Part shown: positions 1 through 7,163 of the stretch, piece after piece
Position numbering within the stretch: the first letter of the stretch is position 1
Layout: the number at the start of each line of letters is the position of its first letter
Origin: CAXTTV01 sp964247295
GTDB lineage: Bacteria; Chloroflexota; Ktedonobacteria; Ktedonobacterales; Ktedonobacteraceae
Direction: 5' to 3'
Assembly: GCA_964247295.1 (NCBI GenBank)
Contig: CAXTTV010000032.1
Location: 1-31,337, forward strand
DNA length: 31,337 nt
Program-made: the position numbers and the translations under genes
Notes under the pieces: generated by a model
Told to the model about the DNA's origin: nothing
Seen by the model: the letters and a program-made list of their open reading frames with translations, nothing else
Databases searched by the model: none

Positions 1-131
1 AAACCGTCGTTGGTATCCTCACAGGAACCCTGCTCAAAGACAGCCAGACCGGCATCCCCCAATCAGGAGATCTGACCATCGACCCCAATCTCGGTGATCT
101 GCGAAAGCTCCTCGCAGATATTTCCTCGTAA
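1..131 (+). CDS. C-terminal fragment of an unidentified protein
   Basis: An open frame enters from the left edge (codons in phase from base 3) and ends at TAA 129-131, giving about 42 residues that finish DLRKLLADISS. The visible part (TVVGILTGTLLKDSQTG, then a hydrophilic tail) contains no motif I recognise. It is supported as coding by the uninterrupted frame and by a strong terminator hairpin only four bases after the stop. Its start and most of its length lie outside the window, so no function is assigned. Confidence 0.55.
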   Translation, partial: TVVGILTGTLLKDSQTGIPQSGDLTIDPNLGDLRKLLADISS

Positions 132-134
132 ATC

Positions 135-168
135 AGGGCCCGAAGCCTTCTCAAGGCCGGGCCCTTTG
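135..168 (+). terminator. Rho-independent terminator of the left-edge gene
   Basis: Arms AGGGCCCG (135-142) and CGGGCCCT (158-165) are perfectly complementary. A second stem, GCCTT/AAGGC, sits inside, so almost the whole 31 bases fold, followed by a short TTT. It lies between the stop at 131 and the convergent kinase gene that ends at 171. The T tract is short, so efficiency is uncertain. Confidence 0.7.
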
Positions 169-170
169 TA

Positions 171-1451
171 TCACAAAACGACTACTATGGTTTGCCCACC
201 AGTCACATAAGCTGAGACAGGATGATCTGGATCTGTCCAAATCATGTAATCACCTGGAAGAACCTGGCGGAAAACTGCCGCATGAAACATATCGTCCTCG
301 ACCGAATAGTTTTTTATGTAGGCAACATCTGCGCTCTCTCTCCGTTCCTTTATCCAACGGGCCTCTTCAAGGAGATTGACCACTGTTTTTGGGTCCTGTC
401 CTTGTGAGGTGCAGACAACGACTGTACCTAGAAATCGTCCTCTTGGGCTTGATAGGCTTTCTTTTTCAACGCTTTTGCGGAACTTTTCATAGAGAGAAGC
501 GGCCTTAAAATCAGTCTGTGGAGGGGGTAAAGGTGTCATAGATTCCACCGGAACTGTTGGGGGAAGAACTTGCCGCCTCACTGAAGGAAAAGTACGGCGT
601 CGTGTAGTTTCTCTAATACTTGAATATCTGTTGCGCGTTATTTGGCCTGGACTCTCTAATGCAGATGAGAATGCCAGGATATCAGGAAATCGGCGTGCGG
701 GATCTTTGGAAAGTGCTCTGAAAATGATCTGTTCAACTGATGTAGGAAGGGCAGGAACACGTTGGCAAAGTGAGGGTGGAGTATCTGAAAGCTGGCGCAT
801 TGCAATCTCGATAGCTGTATCTCCAACAAAGGGACGTTCGCCACACAACCATTCGTAGGCGACAATAGCGAGTGCGTATTGATCCGAGGCTGGGCGTGGT
901 TTGCCTTTAATCTGTTCTGGAGACATGTAATGAACTGTTCCCGTGTTATCGAGGGTTTTCATGGAGGCAGTACTGTGAGCAGCCGTAACAATACCAAAGT
1001 CACTTAATAGAAGGTTGCCATCGTCGCTTAGAAGCATATTTTCTGGCTTCACATCCCGATGAATAAGTCTATTTGCGTGGGCATAAGCTAAAGCCTCAGC
1101 CACCTGTTGGACATACGAGATTACCTGGGGGAGAGAAACGGGTGTGCCAGCAGTATGACGATCCCGCAACGTTCCTCCAGGGGCATAATCCATCACGAGA
1201 AAGGGGAGCGTTTGAGCGAAGCCAAAGTCTAAAACGCGCAGAATGTGAGGATGTTTGAGGTTGGCAATCGTTTGAGCTTCAGTAATAAACGCCTGTATAT
1301 CTTGTGCTGTAAGCTTGCCATAGAGCAATTTGATTGCTGCTTGTGTTTTGAGATGTATATGTTCTGCAAGATAGACTTCAGCAAACCCCCCTTGCCCAAG
1401 CAAGCAAGTGAGCCGATAATTTCCCAATTGTTCCCCAAGGTGATTCACCAT
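171..1451 (-). CDS. Soluble Hanks-type serine/threonine protein kinase
   Basis: This is a eukaryotic-like Ser/Thr kinase of 426 residues that phosphorylates protein Ser/Thr using ATP. The glycine loop GQGGFAEV is at 19-26, the ATP-anchoring Lys at 41 (AAIK), the catalytic loop HRDVKPEN at 131-138, DFG at 151-153 and the SPE equivalent of APE at 177-179. All catalytic residues are present, so it should be active. Unlike many bacterial STPKs it has no transmembrane segment. After the kinase domain (about 10-265) come a basic/Pro linker and a small C-terminal beta-rich region (about 338-426, ending GGQTIVVVL) that I cannot assign. The ATG at 1449-1451 follows AGGAG at normal spacing. Substrate and trigger are unknown. 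The N-terminal sequence is of the type that is very numerous in Ktedonobacteria. Confidence 0.93.
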   Translation of the reverse strand: MVNHLGEQLGNYRLTCLLGQGGFAEVYLAEHIHLKTQAAIKLLYGKLTAQDIQAFITEAQTIANLKHPHILRVLDFGFAQTLPFLVMDYAPGGTLRDRHTAGTPVSLPQVISYVQQVAEALAYAHANRLIHRDVKPENMLLSDDGNLLLSDFGIVTAAHSTASMKTLDNTGTVHYMSPEQIKGKPRPASDQYALAIVAYEWLCGERPFVGDTAIEIAMRQLSDTPPSLCQRVPALPTSVEQIIFRALSKDPARRFPDILAFSSALESPGQITRNRYSSIRETTRRRTFPSVRRQVLPPTVPVESMTPLPPPQTDFKAASLYEKFRKSVEKESLSSPRGRFLGTVVVCTSQGQDPKTVVNLLEEARWIKERRESADVAYIKNYSVEDDMFHAAVFRQVLPGDYMIWTDPDHPVSAYVTGGQTIVVVL

Positions 1452-1509
1452 CTTTCTCCTATGTTGATGTTTAAAAATATAATTTTCCTCTGATAATTAA
1501 ATGGAACTA

Positions 1510-1536
1510 ATTACATTTTAGTGTAATATTATTACA
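1510..1536. promoter_or_regulatory. ATTACA inverted/direct half-sites upstream of the kinase gene
   Basis: ATTACA (1510-1515) and TGTAAT (1522-1527) form a 6-6-6 dyad, and a third ATTACA follows at 1531-1536. The spacing resembles a dimeric regulator site and it lies 60-85 bases upstream of the kinase start. In AT-rich DNA such dyads can arise by chance, so this is a weak call. Confidence 0.25.
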
Positions 1537-1549
1537 TTTGCATCCTAAT

Positions 1550-1617
1550 CCTTTCTCAAATTTTATGCTCTTCCACTGAGTATATCTAAGCGTAACGGAA
1601 GTTACTTTTGAGAAAGG
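1550..1617. repeat. 68-bp nested palindrome in the kinase/MFS intergenic gap
   Basis: CCTTTCTCAAA (1550-1560) and TTTGAGAAAGG (1607-1617) are perfect 11-bp inverted arms. Inside lie CTTCC (1570-1574)/GGAAG (1597-1601) and an alternative hairpin GTAAC-GGAA-GTTAC (1592-1605). No T tract follows, and it sits upstream of both divergent genes, so a terminator role is unlikely. It could be a small palindromic element or a regulatory structure. Confidence 0.45.
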
Positions 1618-1666
1618 TGAAGTTGTATCCAGGAAATACCACCCTTCTTTTGATTCTACAATCATC

Positions 1667-1695
1667 TTGACTTTCTTTGTTGTTAGATATATATT
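1667..1695 (+). promoter_or_regulatory. Sigma70-type promoter of the MFS gene
   Basis: A -35 TTGACT (1667-1672) and a -10 TATATT (1690-1695) are separated by exactly 17 bases, one mismatch each from consensus. Transcription would begin near 1702, giving a leader of about 50 bases to the ATG at 1752. The -10 box lies inside the first of three tandem 16-bp repeats, which implies steric control. Confidence 0.65.
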
Positions 1696-1730
1696 TAATT
1701 AGATATTTGTTTAATTAGATATGTGTCTAA
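1683..1730 (+). promoter_or_regulatory. Three tandem 16-bp operator-like repeats
   Basis: Three contiguous 16-bp units lie at 1683-1698 (TTAGATATATATTTAA), 1699-1714 (TTAGATATTTGTTTAA) and 1715-1730 (TTAGATATGTGTCTAA). The third is a clear dyad, TTAGA-N6-TCTAA, and the others are its imperfect forms. They cover the -10 box and the predicted start site of the efflux gene. This is the usual layout for repression by a dimeric winged-helix or TetR-type regulator. No such regulator gene lies next door, so the binding protein is unknown. Confidence 0.55.
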
Positions 1731-1751
1731 AGATCAATCAGGGAAGAAGAG

Positions 1752-3098
1752 ATGATAAAATCGATCAAAGCGAAGATTCCTACAAAGCTGTTAATTAATC
1801 GTGATTTTGCCTGCTTATGGATAGGGCAGACGATCTCTGGTGCTGGCGATTTGTTTTTCGATACGACCCTGATCCTCTGGATTACAACGGTTGTAGCGCG
1901 TGGGCAGTCGTGGCTTGCCCTGGCTGTCAGCGGTGTTGCGTTATCGGTCTCGATCCCAAAGATTTTTCTCGGCCCACTGGCCGGCGTTTTTGTAGATCGC
2001 TGGAATAAGCGCCGAACCCTGATGCAAATGGATGGATTCAGAGCCCTCTTGATTAGCATACTGCTTTTCAGCACAGGCATCATGCCGCTACCTATGGATC
2101 TTAATCACCATCTTCCTTTACCTATAATATTAGGAAGTATCTATCTGGTTATCGTCTTACAGACCTTCTGCTCTTTATTCTTTGGGCCAGCGCGAACTGC
2201 ACTCATTGCTGAGATCGTTCCCGATAGCGAGCGCACTCGTGGTATGGGCATGAACAACATCTCCTTTAACATTGCCCTGATCCTCGCACCCTCTTTGGCA
2301 GCACTGCTATTTTTAATTATGGGTGCTTCTCTAGCGATTATCATCGATGTGCTCTCGTTTCTCGTCTCGCTTTTGTTTGTTTCGCAGATCCGCTCAGCAG
2401 AGACTCATCGCGAAAAAGCTCCAGAGCAAAAAGAAGGATATTGGAGTGAATTTAGAGAAGGTTTGGGCTTTTTGAAGAGTAGTCAGGTACTTATGATGTT
2501 GCTCATAGCCGGGATCATTTTTAACTCTGGTGCCGGAACATTCAATGCTTTTTATCTGCTCTTCGTTCTGAATTACGCGCATACGCCGCTCCAATTCTCG
2601 GGTTTTTTTCCGGCCAGTTATGGGTTATGCGTCGTAGTGGGATCGCTTGGAGCCATCCTCCTGGTGAAACGTCTTGGAGAAGGGAAAGTATTCTGGCTCT
2701 CGCTCCTTATATGGGGAGCGTCATTAGTCTTATTCGCTCGAATGACCATGTTCCAGCCGGCTCTGCTGATAAACTGTCTGCTGGGAATCTGTAATGCAGG
2801 TGTTAATGTCGTAGTAGGTCCCTTAATCATGCGCTTTACCAAACGGGAATACTTAGGAAGGGTCTCCGCCATCTTTACTCCGATGATTGAAGCTGCCCAA
2901 TTCGTCTCCATATTAGTCGCCGGTCTGTTGGCGAGTACTGTATTAGTGAACATGCATATGCGGATTGCTGGATTAGTGTTTAGGCCGGTAGATACCATTC
3001 TTAGTGGTGCTGGTCTGATAGCAATACTTGCGGGAGTGTATACCTTTGTCGCCTGGCGGAAAGTTGATCTTAAACCAGTTAATAAGAGAGAGGCATAA
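1752..3098 (+). CDS. MFS transporter, DHA3/macrolide-efflux-like
   Basis: This is a 448-residue major facilitator superfamily permease with about 12 hydrophobic segments, the usual size. The loop between helices 2 and 3 reads GPLAGVFVDRWNKRR (about 74-88), the MFS motif A region in the form typical of the DHA3 drug-efflux branch (MefA-like). A charged central loop (about 213-230) separates the two six-helix halves. By family it should export a small hydrophobic compound using the proton gradient; the substrate cannot be read from sequence. The ATG follows GGGAAGAAGAG. It is a single-gene unit with its own promoter, operator-like repeats upstream and a terminator downstream. Base composition is more AT-rich than the right part of the window, which would fit acquisition, but this is only an impression. 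Confidence 0.88.
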   Translation: MIKSIKAKIPTKLLINRDFACLWIGQTISGAGDLFFDTTLILWITTVVARGQSWLALAVSGVALSVSIPKIFLGPLAGVFVDRWNKRRTLMQMDGFRALLISILLFSTGIMPLPMDLNHHLPLPIILGSIYLVIVLQTFCSLFFGPARTALIAEIVPDSERTRGMGMNNISFNIALILAPSLAALLFLIMGASLAIIIDVLSFLVSLLFVSQIRSAETHREKAPEQKEGYWSEFREGLGFLKSSQVLMMLLIAGIIFNSGAGTFNAFYLLFVLNYAHTPLQFSGFFPASYGLCVVVGSLGAILLVKRLGEGKVFWLSLLIWGASLVLFARMTMFQPALLINCLLGICNAGVNVVVGPLIMRFTKREYLGRVSAIFTPMIEAAQFVSILVAGLLASTVLVNMHMRIAGLVFRPVDTILSGAGLIAILAGVYTFVAWRKVDLKPVNKREA

Positions 3099-3122
3099 GG
3101 CTAGTAACAGTTTTTTTTATTA

Positions 3123-3152
3123 AGAGGGCAGTATGATAACTGCTCTTTTTTT
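3123..3152 (+). terminator. Rho-independent terminator of the MFS gene
   Basis: AGAGGGCAGT (3123-3132) pairs with ACTGCTCT (3139-3146) with one bulged G and a six-base loop. It is followed by seven T residues (3146-3152). It lies 25 bases after the MFS stop codon. Confidence 0.85.
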
Positions 3153-3262
3153 ATCCTTTGTATGCGTGTAAAAAGAGAGCAATTGAGTTCCTCTGGCATA
3201 TATATGCTAGGGTTGATACAATAGAGGCAGGTATGATCCACTACGACGGGAGATGCTCTGCT

Positions 3263-3712
3263 ATGCGTAACCAAATGTCCGATCAGCGGCGCTTGCGGCC
3301 CCGGCTGTTTCCGCGCCTGGAGATGCCTTCTGATCCTGTGAAGGCTGTGACCTCTTTTTTTTACTGGTTGCTTCAGGTCCTTGTCCGCTTTTTCTGGGTG
3401 TTCCTGCTGATTGCGACGGTCTATGAGTTTTATCAGAATGGTATTGTTGGCGGTATCGTGATCTTTTTTGTCTTTTTAGGCCTCTGGCTCGCCCTGGCGA
3501 TCTTGCTGGCGTTTCTCAAAATTAGCACGGGTATCTCGCGAACGATCTCGGACATGAGTACCCTACAACAAGAGTTTTTAAGGCAGAGCTCGGGCTCTGG
3601 TTCTCCTTTCTTCGCACCTTCTGAGGAACCTGACCCGGAGCCGGAGAGCCGGATCGTTGAGGGCTCGGTGATTGATCTGGACGAGGAACGGAGAAAGCGC
3701 CATTCCGAATAG
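3263..3712 (+). CDS. Small membrane protein with two transmembrane helices
   Basis: I do not recognise a family. From the ATG at 3263 the product has 149 residues: a basic N-terminus (MRNQMSDQRRLRPRLFPRLE), two hydrophobic stretches separated by YEFYQNG, and an acidic, Pro/Glu-rich tail ending in a charged RRKRHSE. The topology is probably both ends in the cytoplasm. Starts at 3233 (after AGAGGCAGGT) and 3275 are also possible; I chose 3263 because GGGAG precedes it by about 10 bases. The short gap to manA on the other strand suggests convergent, unrelated transcription. Function unknown. Confidence 0.65.
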   Translation: MRNQMSDQRRLRPRLFPRLEMPSDPVKAVTSFFYWLLQVLVRFFWVFLLIATVYEFYQNGIVGGIVIFFVFLGLWLALAILLAFLKISTGISRTISDMSTLQQEFLRQSSGSGSPFFAPSEEPDPEPESRIVEGSVIDLDEERRKRHSE

Positions 3713-3747
3713 TGTATCGAACTGACGCTTCTCCGAGATCAGGTTCG

Positions 3748-4812
3748 CTATTGTGCTGAAAGCTGGGGATTTGCTTTGTTCCACTGTATCCAGACTTCGT
3801 CCTCAGGTGAGGGGACGTAGGAGAAGAGTAGGACGCCATGCCCTTTGATCCGGTAATTTCCTAAAGCGGCTGGCAGCACGGCTGTCTGTCCACGGCCAAG
3901 ACTGATGCTCTGCCCGTATTCATCCCCATAGAGGACCTCAATCTCCGCGCCCAATGAGGTCAAAATGTCACAGCTATCGGCCCGTGAGGTTGTTCCCTCT
4001 ATCAAGCCTTTGAGCCGATCGTCCCCCTTAAGAGTGATCTCTTTGGTGAGAAAGTAGCGGTTGGCGACCAGACAGCGTTGCGTGTAAGCCGGTCCAGGCT
4101 CCAGCTCAACTGGATTGGTCTTAACGCTGGGAGATTTGCTGTAGTCGGAGACGTTCAAAGAATGCTCGATATGCAGTTCCCTTGGTCTGCCGTTCGAGAG
4201 CCGGCCATAATCATACATGCGATAGGTTACGTCGGAGTATTGCTGCAATTCGTAGAGCAGAATTCCTTTGCCGATGGCGTGAACTGTGCCTGCCGGTACA
4301 AACACGACATCTCCCGCCTGGACTGGTTCCTCATGTGTCAACTCTTCGAGCTGCACCTGTTCGATTGATCGACGGACGCTATAGTGATCGGCGGGCTCTT
4401 TAAAGCCATGGATAATAGTCGCGCCGGGATCAGCCGCGAGAATATACCAGAATTCAGTCTTGCCTAGCTTGCCGTTTTCGTTCTCGTTGGCGTAGATATC
4501 GTCGGGGTGGACCTGGACTGAAAGTTGATCGTTGGCATCGATAAATTTCGCCAGCAGTGGAAAACGTTGCCCATAGACAAGCATGGTTTGATTTCCCAGA
4601 AGGTCCTCACCCAGCTCTTGTACCAGTTCACCCAACGTTTTGCCGGTATATGGTGGGTTCTGTGCAACGGTGCTGGTCTCAGTCTCCCAGGACTCGCCGA
4701 TCTTGACATCTCCTGGTGGAAGCTGCTTCCATCCCTCCTGTTCCAACCTGCGACCGCCCCAGATTGTCTCATGCAGAGACGCTTTTAATAGAATGGGATG
4801 CAACTGTTTCAC
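3748..4812 (-). CDS. manA: Mannose-6-phosphate isomerase, class I
   Basis: This is a type I phosphomannose isomerase of 354 residues that interconverts mannose-6-phosphate and fructose-6-phosphate, feeding GDP-mannose and glycan synthesis or mannose catabolism. The Zn ligands expected for the cupin fold are present: Gln100 and His102 in SVQVHPDD, Glu120 in KTEFWYIL and His178 in PAGTVHAIG. The typical N-terminal IWGG and the downstream GRPRELH segment are also present. The start is GTG (4810-4812) with GAGGAG eight bases upstream. The upstream thioredoxin-fold gene is separated by a strong terminator, so manA is probably transcribed separately, or by read-through. Confidence 0.93.
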   Translation of the reverse strand: MKQLHPILLKASLHETIWGGRRLEQEGWKQLPPGDVKIGESWETETSTVAQNPPYTGKTLGELVQELGEDLLGNQTMLVYGQRFPLLAKFIDANDQLSVQVHPDDIYANENENGKLGKTEFWYILAADPGATIIHGFKEPADHYSVRRSIEQVQLEELTHEEPVQAGDVVFVPAGTVHAIGKGILLYELQQYSDVTYRMYDYGRLSNGRPRELHIEHSLNVSDYSKSPSVKTNPVELEPGPAYTQRCLVANRYFLTKEITLKGDDRLKGLIEGTTSRADSCDILTSLGAEIEVLYGDEYGQSISLGRGQTAVLPAALGNYRIKGHGVLLFSYVPSPEDEVWIQWNKANPQLSAQ

Positions 4813-4840
4813 GTCACGAACTCCTCAGAAAAAAAGCAAT

Positions 4841-4879
4841 AAAAAAACTACCCTATCTTTATACTATAAATAGGGTAGT
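4841..4879 (-). terminator. Rho-independent terminator of the thioredoxin-fold gene
   Basis: ACTACCCTAT (4847-4856) and ATAGGGTAGT (4870-4879) form a perfect 10-bp stem. Read on the minus strand it ends in seven T residues (4841-4847) straight after the stem. It lies six bases after the stop of the thioredoxin-fold gene. Confidence 0.88.
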
Positions 4880-4884
4880 CGCAA

Positions 4885-5223
4885 TTAGAGGGTGGCGAGC
4901 AATGCGCCATCAACCTGTCGGCGCAGTTTGTCGCGCATGACCACGCCCTGGATGCGATTGATCTCCATCCCTTTATAGAAGAAGACCAGCGTAGGTATCC
5001 CCTGAACGTTCCACCGGGAGGTGCTCTCTTTGTTTTGATCTACATCAAGTGTGGCAAAGGTGACCCGGCCAGGGAACTCTTTGCTGACTGCTTCAAACTC
5101 GGGTTTTAGTATCTGGCATGGTTCGCTTCGATCTGTCGAGAAGTTGACGACTACCATTGCGTCTCCAGTCAGCACTTTCTCCTCGAAATCTTGATCTGTT
5201 ACTTGGATATAGCTGTCAGCCAT
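4885..5223 (-). CDS. Thioredoxin-fold protein with a monothiol SEPC site
   Basis: The 112-residue length and pattern match a single thioredoxin domain: DFEEKVL near the N-terminus, a beta strand MVVVNF, the active-site helix, DVDQN, and the cis-proline loop GIPTLVFF (Pro77). The active site, normally WCGPC, reads RSEPC (residues 32-36), so the N-terminal attacking Cys is Ser33 and only Cys36 remains. Normal dithiol disulfide reduction is therefore not expected. It may act as a chaperone-like, monothiol or redox-sensing protein; this is inference. It has its own consensus promoter upstream and a strong terminator downstream, so it is a monocistronic, probably well-expressed gene. Confidence 0.88.
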   Translation of the reverse strand: MADSYIQVTDQDFEEKVLTGDAMVVVNFSTDRSEPCQILKPEFEAVSKEFPGRVTFATLDVDQNKESTSRWNVQGIPTLVFFYKGMEINRIQGVVMRDKLRRQVDGALLATL

Positions 5224-5285
5224 GTTCTCCTCTTTGCTTATATGCAGCGTTTAATGTGTTCTGTAAATATCTCTTATGTGCTTCA

Positions 5286-5314
5286 AGGGTATCACTCGCT
5301 GAAGGTGATGTCAA
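5286..5314 (-). promoter_or_regulatory. Promoter of the thioredoxin-fold gene
   Basis: On the minus strand a perfect -35 TTGACA (5309-5314) and a -10 TACCCT (5286-5291) are 17 bases apart. The transcript would start near 5279, leaving a leader of about 55 bases to the ATG at 5223. Confidence 0.55.
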
Positions 5315-5441
5315 GCAAGGTTTTTGCTTCGCGCGACTTTCTTTTATCCCGCCAAATGCGGGAGGAGAGAAGGACTATTCTTACCCCATGAGAACTGCCC
5401 CTGACTCTGCCAGGGGACCGACTGGCTCCAACACCCCTGTT

Positions 5442-7145
5442 TTACTCTATATTGCTGCTATCCAGATGTTCGGCATCCTCAATCAGGTAGCGGTACCCCT
5501 GCTCTGTGAGAAAAAGCTGCCGGTTGGCCGCGAAATCTTGATCACAGGTGTTGCGGGTGACGATGGTGTAAAAGTAAGCGGTGCTGCCATCTTCTTTGGG
5601 GCGCAGGATTCTGCCCAATCGCTGAGCCTCTTCCTGACGCGATCCAAAGGTGCCGGAAACTTGAATGGCGACGTTGGCGTCTGGGAGATCTATCGCGAAA
5701 TTAGCGACTTTGCTGACAACCAATCTTTTGATTTTGCCCGAGCGAAACTGTTCATATAGCTTTTCTCTTTGCTTGTTTGGAGTTTTACCGGTGAGTAGGG
5801 GGGCGTCCAGACGTTCGGCCAGTAGTTTTAACTGATCCAGATATTGGCCGATAATTAAGATCTGATCCTGCCGGTGCTGCTCCACTAGATTGTTCACGAG
5901 GGCGATTTTCGCGGGATTTTCGGCGGCCAGCCGATGCTTTTCCCGCTCCTTTGCCATCGCATAAGTGAACTGCTCCTCTTCGGGCAGGCTGACGCGGATC
6001 TCGTGGCACTCTGCGGTGGCGATCCATCCCTGCTTCTCCAGTTCGCGCCAGGGAACATCGTATTTTTTCGCGCCGATCAGGCTAAAGACATCGGCCTCCT
6101 GTCCATCTTCGCGGATCAGGGTCGCGGTCAATCCTAAACGGCGGCGGGATTGGATCTCGGCGGTAACCCGAAAGACGGGGGCGGGTAGTAAGTGCACCTC
6201 GTCGTAGATGATCAGGCCCCAGTCGTAGTCTGAGAACAATGAAAAATGGGGATATTCCTCATCGCCGTTCCTTCGGTATGTCAGGATCTGATAGGTGCTC
6301 ACAGTAACGGGACAGATCTCCTTACGTTCTCCACTATATTCCCCAACCATCTCGGGTGGGAGATCGGTCTTATCGAGGATCTCCTGAATCCATTGGCGGA
6401 CCGCGATGGTATTGGGAGTGAGGATCAGGGTCGCGCGCCCTATCGCCTCCATCGCGGCGATCCCTACAATGGTTTTGCCGGCTCCACAGGGGAGTACCAC
6501 AACGCCACTGCCGCCGCTGGGTGCGCCTCCAGCATAGAAGGCCGCGACCGCCGATCGTTGGTAGGCGCGTGGCTCAAAAGGTTTGCCCTGCACCGTCTCC
6601 CCTCGCAATTGAAGCGGTAGAGAGGAACCATCGGTATAGCCAGCGAGATCCTCGGCGGGAAATCCCATATGGATTAAAGCTTGCTTGATATGTCCCCGCC
6701 GACTGGCATCAACCTGGATCGCGCAGGGAGAGATTGCTCGCACCAGATAGGGTTGGATCTGTTTATGCCGAATGGCCTCCGCGAGAAGCAAGGGATCATC
6801 GGTAACCAGGTGAAGTTCGTCGCCCTCGCGAATAAGCTTGAGCCGACCATACCTGCGGATATACTCATGAATCTCAGCCTCGATATTCTGAGGAATCGTG
6901 TATTTGCTATAGCGCTCAAGTTGTTCGAGTATCCCTTTCGCGCTCATGCCCCCGGCGGCGGCATTCCAGAGTGAGAGTGGGGAGAGACGATAGGTATGGA
7001 TATGCTCCGGTGATTTCTCCAATTCAGCAAACTGGGCAAGCGCATCCCTGGCCTCACTGTGCAGCGGATGATCAACCTCAAGCAGGATCGTCCGGTCGCT
7101 CTGTATAATCATCGGGTTCTGCTGGCTCTGCATCGCTTCTACCAC
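5442..7145 (-). CDS. XPB/Rad25-type superfamily 2 DNA helicase
   Basis: This is a 567-residue SF2 helicase of the XPB group. An N-terminal damage-recognition-like region (about 1-185) precedes RecA domain 1. That domain carries Walker A GAGKT at 221-225, DEVH at 315-318, the TAT motif at 340-342 and the RED triplet at 345-347 that marks XPB proteins. RecA domain 2 ends with motif VI QRLGRILRP (508-516). XPB family members unwind or open DNA 3'-5' in repair; in bacteria the exact role is less defined. The frame opens with GTG (7143-7145) two bases after GAGGAG, and an ATG four codons later is 14 bases away, so neither start has ideal spacing. It lies 18 bases downstream of an alpha/beta hydrolase-like gene and is probably cotranscribed with it. 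Confidence 0.93.
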   Translation of the reverse strand: MVEAMQSQQNPMIIQSDRTILLEVDHPLHSEARDALAQFAELEKSPEHIHTYRLSPLSLWNAAAGGMSAKGILEQLERYSKYTIPQNIEAEIHEYIRRYGRLKLIREGDELHLVTDDPLLLAEAIRHKQIQPYLVRAISPCAIQVDASRRGHIKQALIHMGFPAEDLAGYTDGSSLPLQLRGETVQGKPFEPRAYQRSAVAAFYAGGAPSGGSGVVVLPCGAGKTIVGIAAMEAIGRATLILTPNTIAVRQWIQEILDKTDLPPEMVGEYSGERKEICPVTVSTYQILTYRRNGDEEYPHFSLFSDYDWGLIIYDEVHLLPAPVFRVTAEIQSRRRLGLTATLIREDGQEADVFSLIGAKKYDVPWRELEKQGWIATAECHEIRVSLPEEEQFTYAMAKEREKHRLAAENPAKIALVNNLVEQHRQDQILIIGQYLDQLKLLAERLDAPLLTGKTPNKQREKLYEQFRSGKIKRLVVSKVANFAIDLPDANVAIQVSGTFGSRQEEAQRLGRILRPKEDGSTAYFYTIVTRNTCDQDFAANRQLFLTEQGYRYLIEDAEHLDSSNIE

Positions 7146-7163
7146 TTCTCCTCGCTTAACTGG

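Noticed and set aside
5398..5418. Terminator for the helicase gene (CCCCTG/CAGGGG hairpin)
   Set aside because: The stem is perfect but short and no T run follows on the minus strand, so I do not list it as a terminator.
5157..5759. 200-residue plus-strand open frame
   Set aside because: It runs antisense across the thioredoxin-fold start, its promoter and the end of the helicase; no ribosome site and no family resemblance.
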